DNA from: Hypsibius dujardini
Taxonomy: Eukaryota > Tardigrada > Eutardigrada > Parachela > Hypsibiidae
DNA length: 56,769 bases
Reading direction: 5' to 3'
Assembly (NCBI GenBank): GCA_001579985.1
Contig: LRSR01014136.1
Span: 1-56,769, forward strand
Of the stretch, positions 35,293-48,588 are shown one piece after another; the stretch's first letter is position 1; each line of letters begins with the position of its first letter. Under the pieces are notes generated by a model that was not told the origin of the DNA, did not search any database, and worked only from the letters and a program-made list of their open reading frames with translations. Position numbers and translations under genes: made by a program.

Positions 35293-35762
35293 AAATTGTT
35301 CTTTCGCTTGTTTTGTTGTGAGAGCTCGTACATACTCGTCCGAGCTGCCTTGTTTGCTGTGATGCCGTCATCTGTAATGGACTCCACGCCGCGATGACTG
35401 CGTGAATAATCTCACGTAATGCAAAACAAATCTCGTTATTCTTGTTTTAGACTTTTGGTTTTACACGTGCAATTAGTTGTTTCCGGATTTTGTAGCTCTT
35501 TCGCAAAATTGATTTTCAGTTCAGACGGCCGATGACGACTGCCGAAACAGTTAAAGCTGGGTTGGTGAGAATAAGTAGCGAAATGACATGAGACAAGGTG
35601 AAGAGTCGACCCTGCATATACCGTGTATTTGGCTGCAGTCGTAAAGAGTAAATTAAATACATGGGCGTCTCTAAAAGAAGTCAGGAAGAACGCTTATTTT
35701 TAATATAAAAAGCCAAACGCCATAACTATACCCAAACGCCATAACTATAACTATAACTTAAA
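35293..35762. other. Convergent 3' spacer (ANKLE2 / receptor)
   Basis: About 470 bases between two gene ends facing each other. Contains a short CCAAACGCCATAACTATA repeat at 35710-35775 that runs into the last codons of the receptor gene. Nothing else seen. Confidence 0.6.
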
Positions 35763-38700
35763 CTATAGCCAAACGCCATCTCCATCCGGGGCAATGACGG
35801 TGGCGTGCTCTGCTCCCAGACTGTTCGAGTCCTCCTCGGCTGGGCGGTCTTTATTCCCATGATCAGACGTGGCAGTTATCCGTCCAGAGTCTGGCGGCCG
35901 TACGTCCTCTGTCTCCTCCATCATCGGTTTAAACTTCCGGAACGTCTTCATCTTAATGGAGGTCGCATCAATCTGCGTTCGGATGGTTCTGATGGACGGT
36001 TGCACACTGGACGTGTTCCGCGAACCGCCGCGTTGCTCGCGATCGTGGGACTTCAACGTGGCCGGGCAGAAGATCTTCTGCAGCGGTCGGAAGGAGAAGT
36101 GGAATCCGCCGTAGATGATGGGGTTCACACAGCTGGAGAACCAGGCCAGACACTTGGACAACGACTTGACGAACGGCGGGATGTTATCCTTATACCTAGG
36201 CATAACACGAGAGGAAGGCCGATTCCATATATCATCTGAATTTGCCTTCGCTTTCGCAGAACGGAAAACGTCGTACGCTGCTTATCTTTTCATCCATTGT
36301 TAAGATGCTTTATTTTAGTTTTAATGTTGTTTATTCACGAATCGAATTTCTTGATACAAAAAAGTATTGCTCGTGAAGTATATAAAGGGCAAAAGTCGGT
36401 GTGATTGGTGATGAATGTCAACTAAATCTTTTTAATTATATTGTGCGGATTTTTAACCGCGTGTTATAGTTGTGTCAATGCCAAAGTCTTTAGATATAAG
36501 TATCCCAACTGATCATGCAGCACAAAGCATAATTTTTGTCTTTCAAGAAGGAACCCGCGGTAATGCCCGCCGTTTCCTACGCATGTTTTTCTTAATAACT
36601 AATATACGCATCAACATTAAACAAATACATGCCTTGCAGCCTTATCCTCTTTTTACGGTATATTAGTCTGTGTCTGTGTCTGTGTCTGTGTCTGTGTCTG
36701 TGTCTGTGTCTGTGTCTGTGTCTGTGTCTGTATCTGTGTACATGTCCGCATCCAAAGATAATCTCAAACGTGCAGTTCGCACTTGGATGCTACATTCATA
36801 ATTGTACCGGTAGTTGGTCCAAACATTGAGCAGATTGATGGTGAAGTAGGGCGTCCAGCAGAGGATATAGCAGGTGAGGATGCAGATGGTCAGTTTGACC
36901 GTCTTGATCTTGGACTGTTCCACTCCCTTCTGGGAATTGTTGCGACGGAGGACGACGCATTCGCCACCGTTGTGAGTGCCGGGGCAGCTGTAGGGACTGG
37001 ATATGCGCCAGACCACGATGGCGATGTTGATGTAGCAGAAAGCGACAAACACCAGCGGAACAAGAAAGACGCACGCGGCCACCCAGGTGACGTAGATTTT
37101 GCGTTGCCATTCGGCGGTGTAGCCTTGACTTTTACAGGCGTACTTGGGCGTGCCGTCCGCGTGGGCTTCGGTTGTAACCTGAAAGTCACCGAGAAAAGTG
37201 AATCTTTACTTACCATAAGATGAACTTTATATTCTGGCGCTGATCGATCATTGCTTCATTTCACGCATTTACCGGCAAATACGGGGACCCTAGCCATCCC
37301 AAATTTCTAGCAAAGGAACGGACACATTTCCACGCAATGATACTCGTCCTACCAATATGATATAAAATAATATTATGTTAGGGTACCCCTACTGCTCCAT
37401 CCTTTTCCCACCCTTTCGCTATTGTCCCATTCTTTTGACTTTAAATTAAGATTTAATTGGCATGAAAATATAATTTCGTTCCAGGTTACTTACCTTACCG
37501 TAAAATTTAATTACTTTATAAATCATTGACACTCCTTAGTTAGGGAACGCAAATATAAAAAATTACTATTTTACGTCATTAAATCAACGTCCGAGATTAT
37601 CTGGGAAAATTGTGATGTAAGGGAATCTGCAGAGGCCGTCGGCCTCCGGATTAACTGTGACTATGACCTAAGGCCTATCACCAAAATCCTTATAAATGTT
37701 GGTCGCTATTAACTAGTCGACGGGAGCTGAATAAATGTTTTTCTTTGTAAGAAATCCTCCGAGAAACCTCCGGCTGAGGGCTCGGCGCTTCGACATTTCG
37801 TACCCAGACAACTGGTACACCGACATAACGTACCACCGACTTCGTTTCCGGGTACATTTCGTACCCCAGACAAATCATATTCCGACAGTTTACCCTTACA
37901 GACAAATCATATCAAGGGACAAGGCGTATCCCAATTATTCGCATATAACAGGCAGTTAGTGCTCTGTAAGCAAGACCAAGTAAAATCTTCCAAATCCAAT
38001 ATTTTGACAATTTTGAAAACAAATACTATATTTTTGTATTATTTTAATACTCTATTTTAGTATCATCTTGACTGCAGTAGATCAGAATATATCATATGTA
38101 CATCTGTGCGGAATGCCCGTGTTTTGGTACAGATTGTCAAGTGATATAATTGATATATAATGATATAATAATACAATTTTCGGCTACGAATTGAGAGGTG
38201 CGCATTATTTGGATACTCAGTACACTTGCCCGGGTATGATTGGTCAGCAAACGAACCAGCTCAGTAAAAAATTACTCGAAGTGGTTTCACCGTTTCGAGT
38301 AAGTTTCAGCCCCTGCAGGGGTTTCGGAAGGATAACCTCACTCCACTGCTGCGGATCGATCGTGTGGAATTAATGAATTGAAATTAGAGCATGACCGGGG
38401 GACAAAGACTTCCGTTGGGTCTTCCCACGTGCACAGGCTTAACCGAAAAGGTGTCTTTGTTTGAGTCGGTGGAAGTGCGAAACCGCAGCAGCGTTGTTGG
38501 GGGCAAAAACGTGATTCATTACCGGCTTAATTGTGCGACTCAACCACTGCTGCATTGCCTGTTGATCGTTTCCAATTGTCTGTTTTGAGTGGGAATCCCC
38601 GACGGTCCGCTTATTTTGATTAATTCTGCACTTCCGGCAGGAAGAAAACTACGTCGGACTTAAAAGGTCCTCTTTCCCGTGAGATAGTCCAATTGGTGTG

Positions 38701-41700
38701 TTGTTGAGGATCCAAATGGTGTACATCTGTGCCGCGTTTACTTTGAGGGTCGCCTATCAGAACTCAATGAGCGACCCTCAAAGTAACTGCGGCACAGCTG
38801 CATTGTTGGGGATATGAATTAGCTCATATGACTCATATGACTGACCTTTAATATGTCTCCGGTATTATAGTACCTCGCAGCACTTCACAATACCATTGCA
38901 ATATTGCCAACTGGACTGGTGCTGTTTAAGGTTATTCAATATGGAGAGTCCGATTAACTGCGCGATCATATGGTTTCGTATAAATTAAATAATAAACAAA
39001 AATGAGACGGAGCGAGCAAGATTAAAGGCTAGTCGTTAATATATGCAGACTGACAATTACAATTATTGTTTGAAATGAATTGCTGACGATTGGTATTCAA
39101 ATATTTTAACTGAAATAGACTTGAACTAAATGAATTTGTTAAAAATTATTCAGTGGTTAACTAGCACAAGATTAAGTAACAAATTAGACTTGGTTTCAAA
39201 TCAATCGGGGTTTTCCCTTCATGTCAGGGTGAATCACTATTAAGTTTCAGTTTAAAAAACTCCGCTTTGTCCTAGTACTAAAACGAGTGATCCGCTGTGT
39301 CATATAATCCCATTTGAATGTTGCATTTATTTTCTTTTTTTCAGCTCGCGCCGCCATTAAATTTAACAGAACTTACTTGAATATATTACATTAAATATGA
39401 ACGCAATAACTTTCATTCAAATCCAATCAGGAATTTGACAGAAAGTGCACACTTTATATATCCTCCGTAAAGATAATTTTAGATACAATAACCGTATTAT
39501 GTAATCCTCTCGAATTCTGCTTCAATTGATACAGCAATAGCCGCTTTATTCGATTGCAGAGCCTGCAGACCGATTTAACAAAGAGCACATTATATTACGC
39601 GCCGCCGCATTACTTATGCAAAATTAGACGCTTCTCGTGACGTTGGCTCTCCTTCTTTTTTCTGCTCGCCGGCGTCGGCTCTCAAGATACGGATTATTCG
39701 GTGCTTTGTGGCAACGCCAGAGGCAGATCCAGACAAACACGTGTTTCTCGTAAAAAGCGCTTTCTCGACGCGTCGGTTTCTTCCAGTGATTGTGTGGTTA
39801 CACTCCAAAGATGAGAGCGGGGTTCGATGGGCACACACAGGCCATGAAACCACTTCACAGCTGTCACTGTACGGCTTTTCCTGTTAAAACTTCCAGACTC
39901 GTTCGTTCGTGTCTGTCTTCGCAGCTGCGTACACTCGTCAACCGCTGCGCGGGCCTTGAGCAAACCTTAAGTACATACAGGGATTTCGCCCATTTATTCC
40001 ATCTTGCAAAACGTGAGAAAAAATATTCCTCATGCAATAACTTTTGCAGGAGCTGACAAGTTTTTTAAAAATCAACCTAATGATGAGAGAAAATTTATCA
40101 AAAATTTGTTTGCAAAAAAAGCTAACAATAATTTAGTCTAGAAGAGTTATAGTAATAAATAGAACGTACTCACTCGTAGGCTCATCATACAGTCGCAGTG
40201 TGATGGGACGAAAAATTAGGAACCGGCTGGGTCGAAAAATGATTTAAATTCAAAATCAATTTGCTAACCCGTTTTTATTTCGTTTTAATTTTTTTATGTC
40301 AAATTTGGCTCAACATTCTTAAATTGACGACCAATTTGAGATGATTGAGAATTCAATTGAGAAGTTATTCGTTCTGATCATCTGTTATAGCGATGAAGAA
40401 TTAAGCAAAATCTCCCCCTTACACAATATAACAACCGACGACCCTGAACAAAGTTTTACTCAGTATACGTTGGCAATAATCGGAGTGAAACCCAGCACCG
40501 TCTTCCGCCCTCCCGTTTCGAGGGACCGGTACTTTACTTTCGCTAATCACAATGTGTCCGGAAATTTGGAGGAGCAGTGTCAGGTTGCCGGGCATTTTCG
40601 GAAATTAACTCTATGAAGTGAATATATTCTCTGCGCGTGAGGTATAGAGGCCCCTTTCCCTTTCACACGACCGCACAATTTGCAAGTGAAATTGAGGCAT
40701 GACGTAACGGGCAGGGTTAGCTTTTGCACTGGTAGACTGGAATGGCTGTTATTGTTAGCTAGCCTACATTTAATAGGATGTGGATGTTATAATGGTCTAA
40801 CGTGAGGTTTCCGATCCGTGGCGGATATTAACCGGAAACTTGGACGATGAAATGTTGTTGAGGTCACGTAGTTCATAAAGTATGCAGTCTGCAGGGCAGG
40901 AATTTGAGCAAAGTGCCTGTGGATGTCTCTGAGGAGTTTTAGAAATTCCGCCACGAGATACTTCTTTGCAACATTATTGGTGTTTACTTTTGTGTTAAAG
41001 GGGAGGGGGAATTCAGTGTTATTCTTTATTGTTTTTATCTTTAAGTTTCCTTCATGACTGGATTGTAGGTATTCAAAATAGACATGCTTGTTAAGATTAG
41101 TTGAAAAAAAGTTCGTAAAGGTATGTGCTTTACGAATTTCAAAAAGGAATAGAGCTTATTGAACGCCGCCGGTTATACATAGGTATACTGTAACGCTGTT
41201 GTTACAAAACCGATTTTCTGACTTTATTCATTCATTCATTACCTGTACGAAGATGAAGATCTGCGGAAGGGCGACGATGAATGCCAGCACCCAAGAGAGA
41301 GCGATCATTTTACGGCTGCGCGCCAGGCTGCGAGAGAATGTCATCGGCTTGCAAATGGCTTCGTAGCGGTCGTAGCTTATGCTCATTAGGATGAAGGCCG
41401 TGCTGACAAACAGCAGGCACTGCACGTAGGTGGCCAGTTTGCAGGCCAAATTGCCGAAGATCCACTCCCCGAAGACCTCCCACAGGATCTCCACCGACAT
41501 GGAGAAGACAGCAATCAGCACGTCCGCTGCAACATGTAATATACGCTGCACAGTGCGTGTTGATATACGATTAGTCATATATAGTGCGTGTAAGGCAAAA
41601 TCCTTGCACTAACCGAATTAAGCACTTTAACTCGCGAGTGTGTACAACAGCCATGCGTCGAGCGAGTTTAATGGCTTAACTCGGTTAGCGCAAGGTTTTC

Positions 41701-43153
41701 GCCACGTGTGTATACGATTATAGCCGACTCTACGTCATAGTTGTGTACTAAAAGTATCGCCAGTCATCGAGACAAGCAATTCTAAATTTACAATACCCTG
41801 CACTGTGTTCGCGTACTGCGCGTAATGATCATCCATTATGCAAGTTAAAAAATCACAAATTGCCACACCCCAAACCTACAAAAAGAACACTACAAATATT
41901 CCGATTAAAATAAACAAATCCGTGAGATTTGATTAGATTGAGACAACTAAATTAATAATGAAAATCTTGTTTTATTAGGCCGTACTGAATTTCAACAGTT
42001 CACTTGCGTCAGCATGATACATTTATTTATGTCCTTTGCGATGAGCAGCGAAAAAGATCGACAATATGTGCAACGACTGCCTTAAAGATTAAAATTCATC
42101 AAAATCAAAAACATAATCTGCCCCCCTTTCTCCTACAAACATGAATGGATGGCCATATTATTTAAAAAGTGTTTTCATCCAGCCTCAACTTCCAACTTCG
42201 TCCTCATGTTGAAACAAAGCAGAAATTTAGTTTGGTTGATATCTAATGTTAGGCCTTCGTCCCTACTATGACGGAAGAACCTGAAAATACAAGCTATTAG
42301 ACTAGGTGTTATTAAAATAGGAGAAGAATTGTGGTAAGACTTTACTGGTAGAGGAGATAAGAGGTGAAAGAAAGGAACTCTTCAAATTACTGTAAAACAC
42401 ACGCTTATATACCGAGGTAGTCACGGATAAAGAATAATTCTTGATCTAACGTACGAACTCCTGCCGACAGGGTGGAATTATGTACGTGATAATAGCTGAG
42501 TAAGTAAAGTATAGAATGTGATGTTAAATAGGAATGGGTTAACTAGGTAGATAGACTTCACTATTAGAGTTGGTAGGTATCTGTTGGGTATCTGTTGGGT
42601 ACCACCCAACACTAAGTTGATACACATCGCGGGCGTTTCCACTGAAAATAATTATGCTTGATGCTTGTTCCCCGTAACTGTTTATCGTAAAGCATATTGA
42701 CTTTTATTTGGGTTAAACTTTTTAAAATGCACTAATGAAACCCTACTTCTATAGTTTTAGTTATAATATTGCTGATTCAGGATGTGAATTCTGCAACTTT
42801 GTAATTTTCTGGTCGTTGCATTTTTAATTTCTTCTACCGTGCAAACTCCTTGATATATTTTATAGCAACTTACAAACGGCCAAGGACATGACAAAAATTG
42901 TCACCGGACGCTGCCATCCCCGAATGCGAATCAAGTGTGTCAGGACGGTCAAATTCCCAATCAGCGCAATCACCATGAAGAAGGATAATATCGTCAACTG
43001 ATGGAGCACTTCCGGTGACATTTTTGTCGCCTTCGCACTCCCGGAGCGATTCCATGCCGGCTCCTCCTCCGCGTACGACAGGAGGTCAGAGTCGTCCTCC
43101 TCCGTAAAATTAACCGTAGCAAAATGACCCACCGTTGTTGCATAGTCTGCCAT
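35763..43153 (-). CDS. Neuropeptide GPCR, vasopressin/oxytocin-CCAP-like group
   Basis: Four exons, 43153-42874, 41526-41243, 37178-36808 and 36195-35763, join in frame (phases 1, 0, 2) to 455 residues. N-terminal sequons NFT (15) and NRS (35) precede TM1 (GN at 66-67). The first junction makes SLAVSD (D95, the TM2 aspartate). DRY is at 146-148, C122 and C203 can form the TM3-ECL2 disulphide, CWTP marks TM6 and NPIIY (336-340) TM7. The last junction creates NVWTNYRYKDN. The LPQIFIF end of TM4, YVTW at the start of TM5 and KIKTVKLT before TM6 resemble vasopressin/oxytocin, CCAP and neuropeptide S receptors. Which of these is orthologous cannot be settled by eye. The C-tail is long and Ser/Thr-rich. 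It should couple to G proteins at the cell surface. Introns are 1.3 to 4.1 kb and hold transposons. Confidence 0.88.
36664..36745. repeat. (TGTGTC)n microsatellite (receptor intron 3)
   Basis: About 13 copies of TGTGTC in the last intron of the minus-strand receptor, about 60 bases behind the exon 3 donor. Confidence 0.95.
37770..37935. repeat. Dispersed CAGACAACTGGTA / CCGACATA repeat
   Basis: Contains recurring CGTACCCAGACAA, CCGACATAACGTA and CAGACAAATCATAT units. A 37-base stretch here aligns with 11269-11305 (CAGACAACTCGTATACCGAC) with few differences. Confidence 0.6.
38720..38803. repeat. MITE family D, short copy
   Basis: Near-perfect hairpin: ACATCTGTGCCGCGTTTACT, then TTGAGGGTCGC; a short loop; GCGACCCTCAAAGTAACTGC, then GGCACAGCTG. 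Only about 84 bases. Lies in receptor intron 2. Confidence 0.85.
41585..41714. repeat. MITE family B, third copy
   Basis: Left GTAAGGCAAAATCCTTGCAC then TAACCGAATTAAGC; right arm the complement, ending GCAAGGTTTTCGCCACGTGT. Same TAACCGAGTTAA core as the copies at 8771-9006. It lies about 60 bases before the exon 2 acceptor in receptor intron 1. Confidence 0.85.
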
Positions 43154-43698
43154 AGCTGCGTAATCAATATCTTATCTTTGCCGCTCTTTTTGGGTGAAAA
43201 ACCAAATTAAAATCCTAAATTACAACTGCGGGAAAATTTGCGCGCGAAAATTGTGGTGTTAAAAGGGACAAGAAGTCATCGATGGAGTAATCATCGGACA
43301 AACAAGCGATTTACTCTAGCGTGCTGCACATTAAGGTCTTCCGGAACAAGTCGCACGGGGGGGGGGACCCGGCAGGAGAGAATGAAACTCATATACCCTC
43401 TGTCGTACAGCTGGACCACATTTCCGCGCTGATTTTCCGTCGCCGCTGCCGTAGATGATGACAGACAAGCCGTGTGCAGGATGGGATGTGAGTGGCGTAC
43501 AACTTTAACACACTCAATCGCGAGGCAGCAAGACTTGAGTATGTAGTTCCTGTGGTGCCGCTGTCGAGAACCCAAATGCACACTACGAGGAGTCTGGCCT
43601 ATGACGAGCCACCCCTTTGTTCCAGTATCTACAGATGTTACCACTGACTCCGCCTATGTAAAGTAAGCAATAAACTTTAGCAAGCATTATTTCATTCA
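43154..43698. other. 5' flank of receptor gene
   Basis: Upstream DNA of the minus-strand receptor, with a G run at 43360-43368. A 117-codon minus-strand frame (43291-43644) has no motif I recognise and no splice support. It may be upstream transcribed sequence. Confidence 0.4.
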
Positions 43699-43886
43699 CA
43701 ATTCATTTGGGAACCGACTGAAATTGGCCAAATATTTTTCGGACCTGAGGGGGCGGATCTATATGGGAAAATTCTGAAAAGCTACCCTCAATTCATAATT
43801 CTAGCCCTCTTTGAGGAATGTATATTGCTCCGCCCCTGATTTGAGAAAATTTTGCGATGGCACTAATCAATTTCGCATTCAATTCT
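43699..43886. repeat. MITE family C, copy 2
   Basis: Ends around ACAATTCATTTGGGAACCGA / AATCAATTTCGCATTCAATT, with inner GAGGGGGCGGATCT and GCTCCGCCCCTGA. Diverged from the other copies. Confidence 0.75.
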
Positions 43887-44048
43887 GCATGGGTTAGGGT
43901 CAAGAAGAGCATATTTCAGCACACAGACGGGTATAACTTTACACGGTACGAGGAGCCCGGCCTATTCCTACGTACGCCATTTTCCGGCCTTGTAATTCCA
44001 TTATAGTGGGACTCTGCAAGCACATCGAAATAAACTTTTTTGACACTT

Positions 44049-44187
44049 ACTGTACTGCCGCCATTAAACCGGTGACTTTAGCCGCGCCCCCGTCACACGC
44101 GCCTGTGTGTTGAATGAGCACACACACTCACACAGGTCGAATGCGCTGCCCGGGGAAAAAGTGACCGGTTTAATCGCGGCAGTACAA
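44049..44187. repeat. MITE family A, copy 2
   Basis: ACTGTACTGCCGCCATTAAA at the left and TTTAATCGCGGCAGTACA at the right. The inner part (CGCGCCTGTGTGTTGA, CACACACTCACACAGGTC) is closely similar to 2135-2284, missing about 10 bases of the inner loop. Confidence 0.9.
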
Positions 44188-44196
44188 TAGCATTTA

Positions 44197-44373
44197 TAAT
44201 TCATTTTGGAAGCGATTGGCATCAACCAAATATTGTTCGGAAATCAAGGGGCGGAGCTACGTTTATCTTTAAAAAAAGAGCGGGATTGTGAGCGTAGCTA
44301 GTCTTGGAAGATTGGTTCGTAGCTCCGCTCCTTGACCTTCGGCTGATGCCAATCGATTCCAAATTGAATTTTA
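44197..44373. repeat. MITE family C, copy 3
   Basis: Left ATTCATTTTGGAAGCGATTG and right AATCGATTCCAAATTGAATT with GGGGCGGAGCTACG / CGTAGCTCCGCTCC inside. It abuts MITE A copy 2 ten bases away, so two families inserted side by side. Confidence 0.88.
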
Positions 44374-46477
44374 GGTGGGAGAGAAGGTCGAGTTAAGTTT
44401 ATGTAGGGATAAACGTCGAGTTTCACTACACTACTATTGACTAGATTTAAGCCAGTAAAAAGGGGTGACTTCAATTAGGCCTTACTCCTCGTACGGAGAG
44501 AGTATGCTCAACACATAGTGAAAAGCGAGTCTCGTCAGTCAACGAGAGCACGATTTCTGCCCTTCCTCCCCCCTGATCCATTTACAGTAATATGCCCCAT
44601 GTTGACGTGTGACGTCCTAGGACGAAAACGGGGGACGCTGTTGATTTTTCACTACTACACGCCGCGCGCTCTCATTAATTTATATCGCGCGTTCCATCAT
44701 CTTGAGGAGCGGCGGTCGTTGTGGGGCTTATAGGGTCTCTTTTCTGGCTTAGAATTGGCTATGATTTAGGCTTTCTCCGTGTATCGTGAGAACTGAGAAT
44801 TAAGTGAAATCTCTATTATGTACGACGTGGCATCTACACCACCCTCTGGAGACCCTGCGACTGGGGGCGGAGGTTTGGACCACTGCGTATGTTGGGATGT
44901 GTGGGTGTCTCATCATATTGTGTGAGAGCTGGAATTTTGCGCAGTGTTAAAGAACTTGGAAGATTCGTCAGGGCTTTAAACGGGAGAAGGAGATGAAGAG
45001 GCGTCTGGGCTTGCCAGGTGTTGTTCTGTTTCTGGCTTTTTTGTCTCAACAGCAGGGGGTCAAGCCGTCGACTTGTGAACGCGTCACAGTCTAATGATAA
45101 TTGCACTGGGAGGCATATCGGGGCTTCGGTACTGTATATAGGCAAAGGTTATAGGACCTGCAGCTGTATATCGCGAGGTGAAGAGTTTATGCCCTCTTAA
45201 GTAAAATTTAACATAGAGAAATGTGTAAAAAATATTTGTAATTTGCCAGATTGATTATTTGTTAAGTAATTATTTGTGAAAGAATATAGGGATGGGACAA
45301 GATACCGTCAATTTAGCCTCCAGTTCATTTCCGAGACTTGCCACTCGATATTACGATGCATTTGTCCTTCTAACATGTAGGTTTCGGATATATGGAATGT
45401 ACTATACATGGAGTCACAAATGAAAAAACAATTAGTGTTTTGGACTCCACAAAATTATTTTTCCATGATTTATGGCGTGACATTTCTGAAATTTTTTTCT
45501 AGCCCTTCGACTGGAACATAAAAGGTTAGGCGATAGTTATTATAGTAGTTTACGGCATGAAGTAAAACAATTAACAAAATAAGAATTAGGCAATTCGTGA
45601 AGGGTATTAAAATCCACCGTTATATACGGTTAACGCCTTGGCTTTTGCCCCTCAAGTATGCTAGTAGAATAGTGTTCAGGCCACATTTGCAAAACCCCTT
45701 ATTCCACGGAAGTTTGATGTGAAAGTACGAGCTCGTACAGATAATTTTTTTATAAAAAACATACAAATACTGACAATATTCGGTACGCCATATATTTCTT
45801 CGTGAAGACACATCACAGACCAATTCTCCATTTTGTTGTAAGAAATGGGAGATTGATGATGAACTAGCCACTAATTTTGTCAGCGACAGTTTACGTCTTT
45901 ACCTACTTTGCTGCTCTTTTCGTTCTCCATTTCATATGTACCGTACATGTGCAGCATATCTTACATACCACAAATGTTTCCTCTCAAAAAAAAACTAATG
46001 TATGAACAGGACGACTATTTCTTAAGTTATTACAGGGCTTAAAAGAGCGCCAAGAGACCGATAGACAGTGGCTCCACAGTCGGCTGTTCGAAGATCCCCC
46101 TCCCCCCCCCCAAGGGCGACGGGGCGGAAGTTAATTATCGATCTACTCGACAACGATCGTCGTCTCTCCACGATACATGGTCACACATACTAACTTGCAA
46201 CCGGTTGTGCACCCTTGTAAACACCAAAGGTTCCTATGCTTCACTCTCTCTCTCTGGTCTCGTTGCCGGCACACACGTATGTGCATGTGCACAGCTGCAC
46301 TTTTGTACAGATAGGCTCAAAATGCTTGTTGTGCTTTTTTCAGTTCTACATGCACTAGTACAAGATTCCTTTCAGCATATAACCATCCCTATATAATACA
46401 AAGGCAAAAGTATTCTTCCAGGCAGATGAGGCTCCTTTTTCGGCATCCCTTGTACCGAACATTCTCCAGTCGATCCC
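44374..46477. other. Spacer upstream of CASD1-like gene 1
   Basis: No gene recognised. Open frames at 44834-45145 (-) and 45620-45871 (-) have no known motif. A C-rich run lies at 46096-46110. Confidence 0.5.
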
Positions 46478-48588
46478 ATGATGCGGTGGACCAAAACCTG
46501 CTACGGAGAAGTGCTTCGGCATTCATCGTGGTTTGCCATCCTTAAAATTGCCCTACCCTGCTGCCTGTTACCGACGGTGGTGTTCATCGTTCTAGAACGC
46601 AAACGAGTGGCGCAAACCAGCAAAGATATCGCGGCAATATTGACAATGATTTCCTGTCGGAATGCCGACGCAGACACCGTGATCGCGACCGGAAGTTGCA
46701 GTCGTTTGTTAGGGATGGGGGAGGAGTATGTCGATGGTGAGGGTGCGAGACAGTGGAGGCCTCGTGGGTGCAGCGTTCAAACTTACTGGCCAAACTTAAG
46801 GTAAAATTGCGTATGACTTTTCGGCTGTCCTTTACGCATAACTGATGATGATTTATGGGAAGAAAATAAGAGAAGATGTACCCTACTACCGAAATCTTCT
46901 TACTACTCAAGAAGGTGTTAATATCTTCTTTGGAAAAAGATTCGTCGCCTTTTTTCCTATTCATTTCGCTCAGAAAGAAATACGAGTTGGCAAGAAATCA
47001 GATTTAAATAGTAAAACGAGGTCCTTTCTATAAAGAATTTCAGGTGTACCCTTAAATTGTCTTTTCCTTGACATAGCTTGATGTCACGATGCATCTCTGA
47101 GGTATTCCCGGGAAGCAAAGAGAAATCTCGTAGTCTTATTGTCTTCATGGGGGATTCACGCTTACGACAACTGCAGGAAAAATTGTATTGGCTAATCACC
47201 GGCACAGATTTTCACACGCATGATGCGGTACAGGTAGGCATGAGGATGTTAGTGTAGAAAAGTGAATGATGGTTTACAGTGATCAGAACCTCGTCATAAC
47301 TTGAGCCACCCTTCCACACATATGGTTCCAATACGGAAGTTTAAATAAGGAAGTAAAGCAAACGCAGTTTCTACTGGCTCGACATTCTTTAAGAAAAAAC
47401 ATTTCATCCTTTTAAAGGGGTCTCCAGTTGCCCAGCCAGAGCCAGTTATGTGCGATCCGCCAGCACAGCCCCATGAAGACAACTGGAAGAGGGGACAATG
47501 CAATCTCACCATGATCCATCCCACAGTGCCTATCACAATTAAACGTGTGTGGGATCCCATGCTGGACGCATCTTTAGCGCAGAACCATCTCAACAGGTTG
47601 ATTAATCGCGTAACAACGAAAACCTTACCCAAGCTCCTCGTCCTCAATTCAGGGGCGTGGCTGCTGAAGCATTGCTACGACTCCGGGATCTCACTGGAAG
47701 CATGTACAAAAACTTATACTAAGTGCGTACATTGCATTCTTAATAGTATACCATTTACCTTTTTTCTAAATTAAAAGGAGTCGATTTGGTGAGGTTATTA
47801 GTGTCTGAAGTTGGGGAGGGGGGGGGTATTATTATTTTATTTGTGACCGCAATTTTATTTTTTTATTTCTGGTGAAATCACATGCATGGTGAATACTGTA
47901 ACTGTAATTTTATTATACATATAATTTAATATATTGAATGTTTTTATTTTATTAAGTTAGAAAAACTAACCGGCATTATCAGTTTTGAAATTTAAACAAT
48001 TGAACAATTAAAAAATTATGCTTTTTCTCATCATCATGTTTTACCTCAAATTTATTTGTACTGGAACTTAGGATCCCACAAGTGAGAAGTATTTTCACTT
48101 CCATTTTATTCCGAGATACTGACTGTTCATTCTACGAGTTGTTGTTAGAAAAATTAGCATTAAAATTATTATTACATTTGTTAAAAAATGTGAGACTTGA
48201 GATTTTTTGGGTGGGACATTTTACTTTTAATTGACGTCACATTTTATTCAGGATTATTTTGGATATCAGGCCCGCATTGAAGCGCCTGAGTGCCTTAACC
48301 ACTGTGATATGGATGCCGCAGACGGCGGTGGATCGTCGGTTCGCCACGCTATTCCTCACCGCCTCGCAGAACGGCGCCATCCCCGTGTTCAATCAGATTG
48401 CCGCATGTCTGTTGGCGGAAACCAGCGTTCTATTTTGGTGGTCTTCCCAGCAAGTCTACGAGTACTTTGCGGACTCACACGACGGTCTACACCAGGGCGC
48501 AAAGACCCTCTTTACCAACGCGCAAATGCTGATCAACGTGATGTGTAACGCCGCGGTCGGGAGTAACTCCAGTGCTTGTTGTGTATGA
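46478..48588 (+). CDS. CASD1-like SGNH/PC-esterase, type II membrane protein (copy 1)
   Basis: Four exons, 46478-46800, 47077-47233, 47418-47722 and 48252-48588, join (phases 2, 0, 2) into 373 residues. One membrane helix (about 18-39) follows a short cytoplasmic start, so the catalytic part should face the Golgi lumen or outside. The SGNH nucleophile block is FMGDSRLRQL (131-140, Ser135). The partner Asp-His pair is DGLH (339-342). CDPP (exon 3), LNSGAWLL and the final CNAAVGSNSSACC match the order in the N-terminal domain of CASD1, which O-acetylates sialic acid. The protein ends where the CASD1 multi-pass domain would begin, so that acyl-donor transport part is missing. A polyadenylation-like ATTAAA is at about 48648. 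A paralogue follows 1.5 kb downstream. The acceptor substrate is unknown. Confidence 0.82.

Noticed and set aside
36629-36829. LCLCLC-type frame
   Set aside because: Translation of the (TGTGTC)n microsatellite.
39694-39963. Minus-strand frame in receptor intron 2
   Set aside because: No motif and no need for an exon here: exons 2 and 3 of the receptor join in phase without it.
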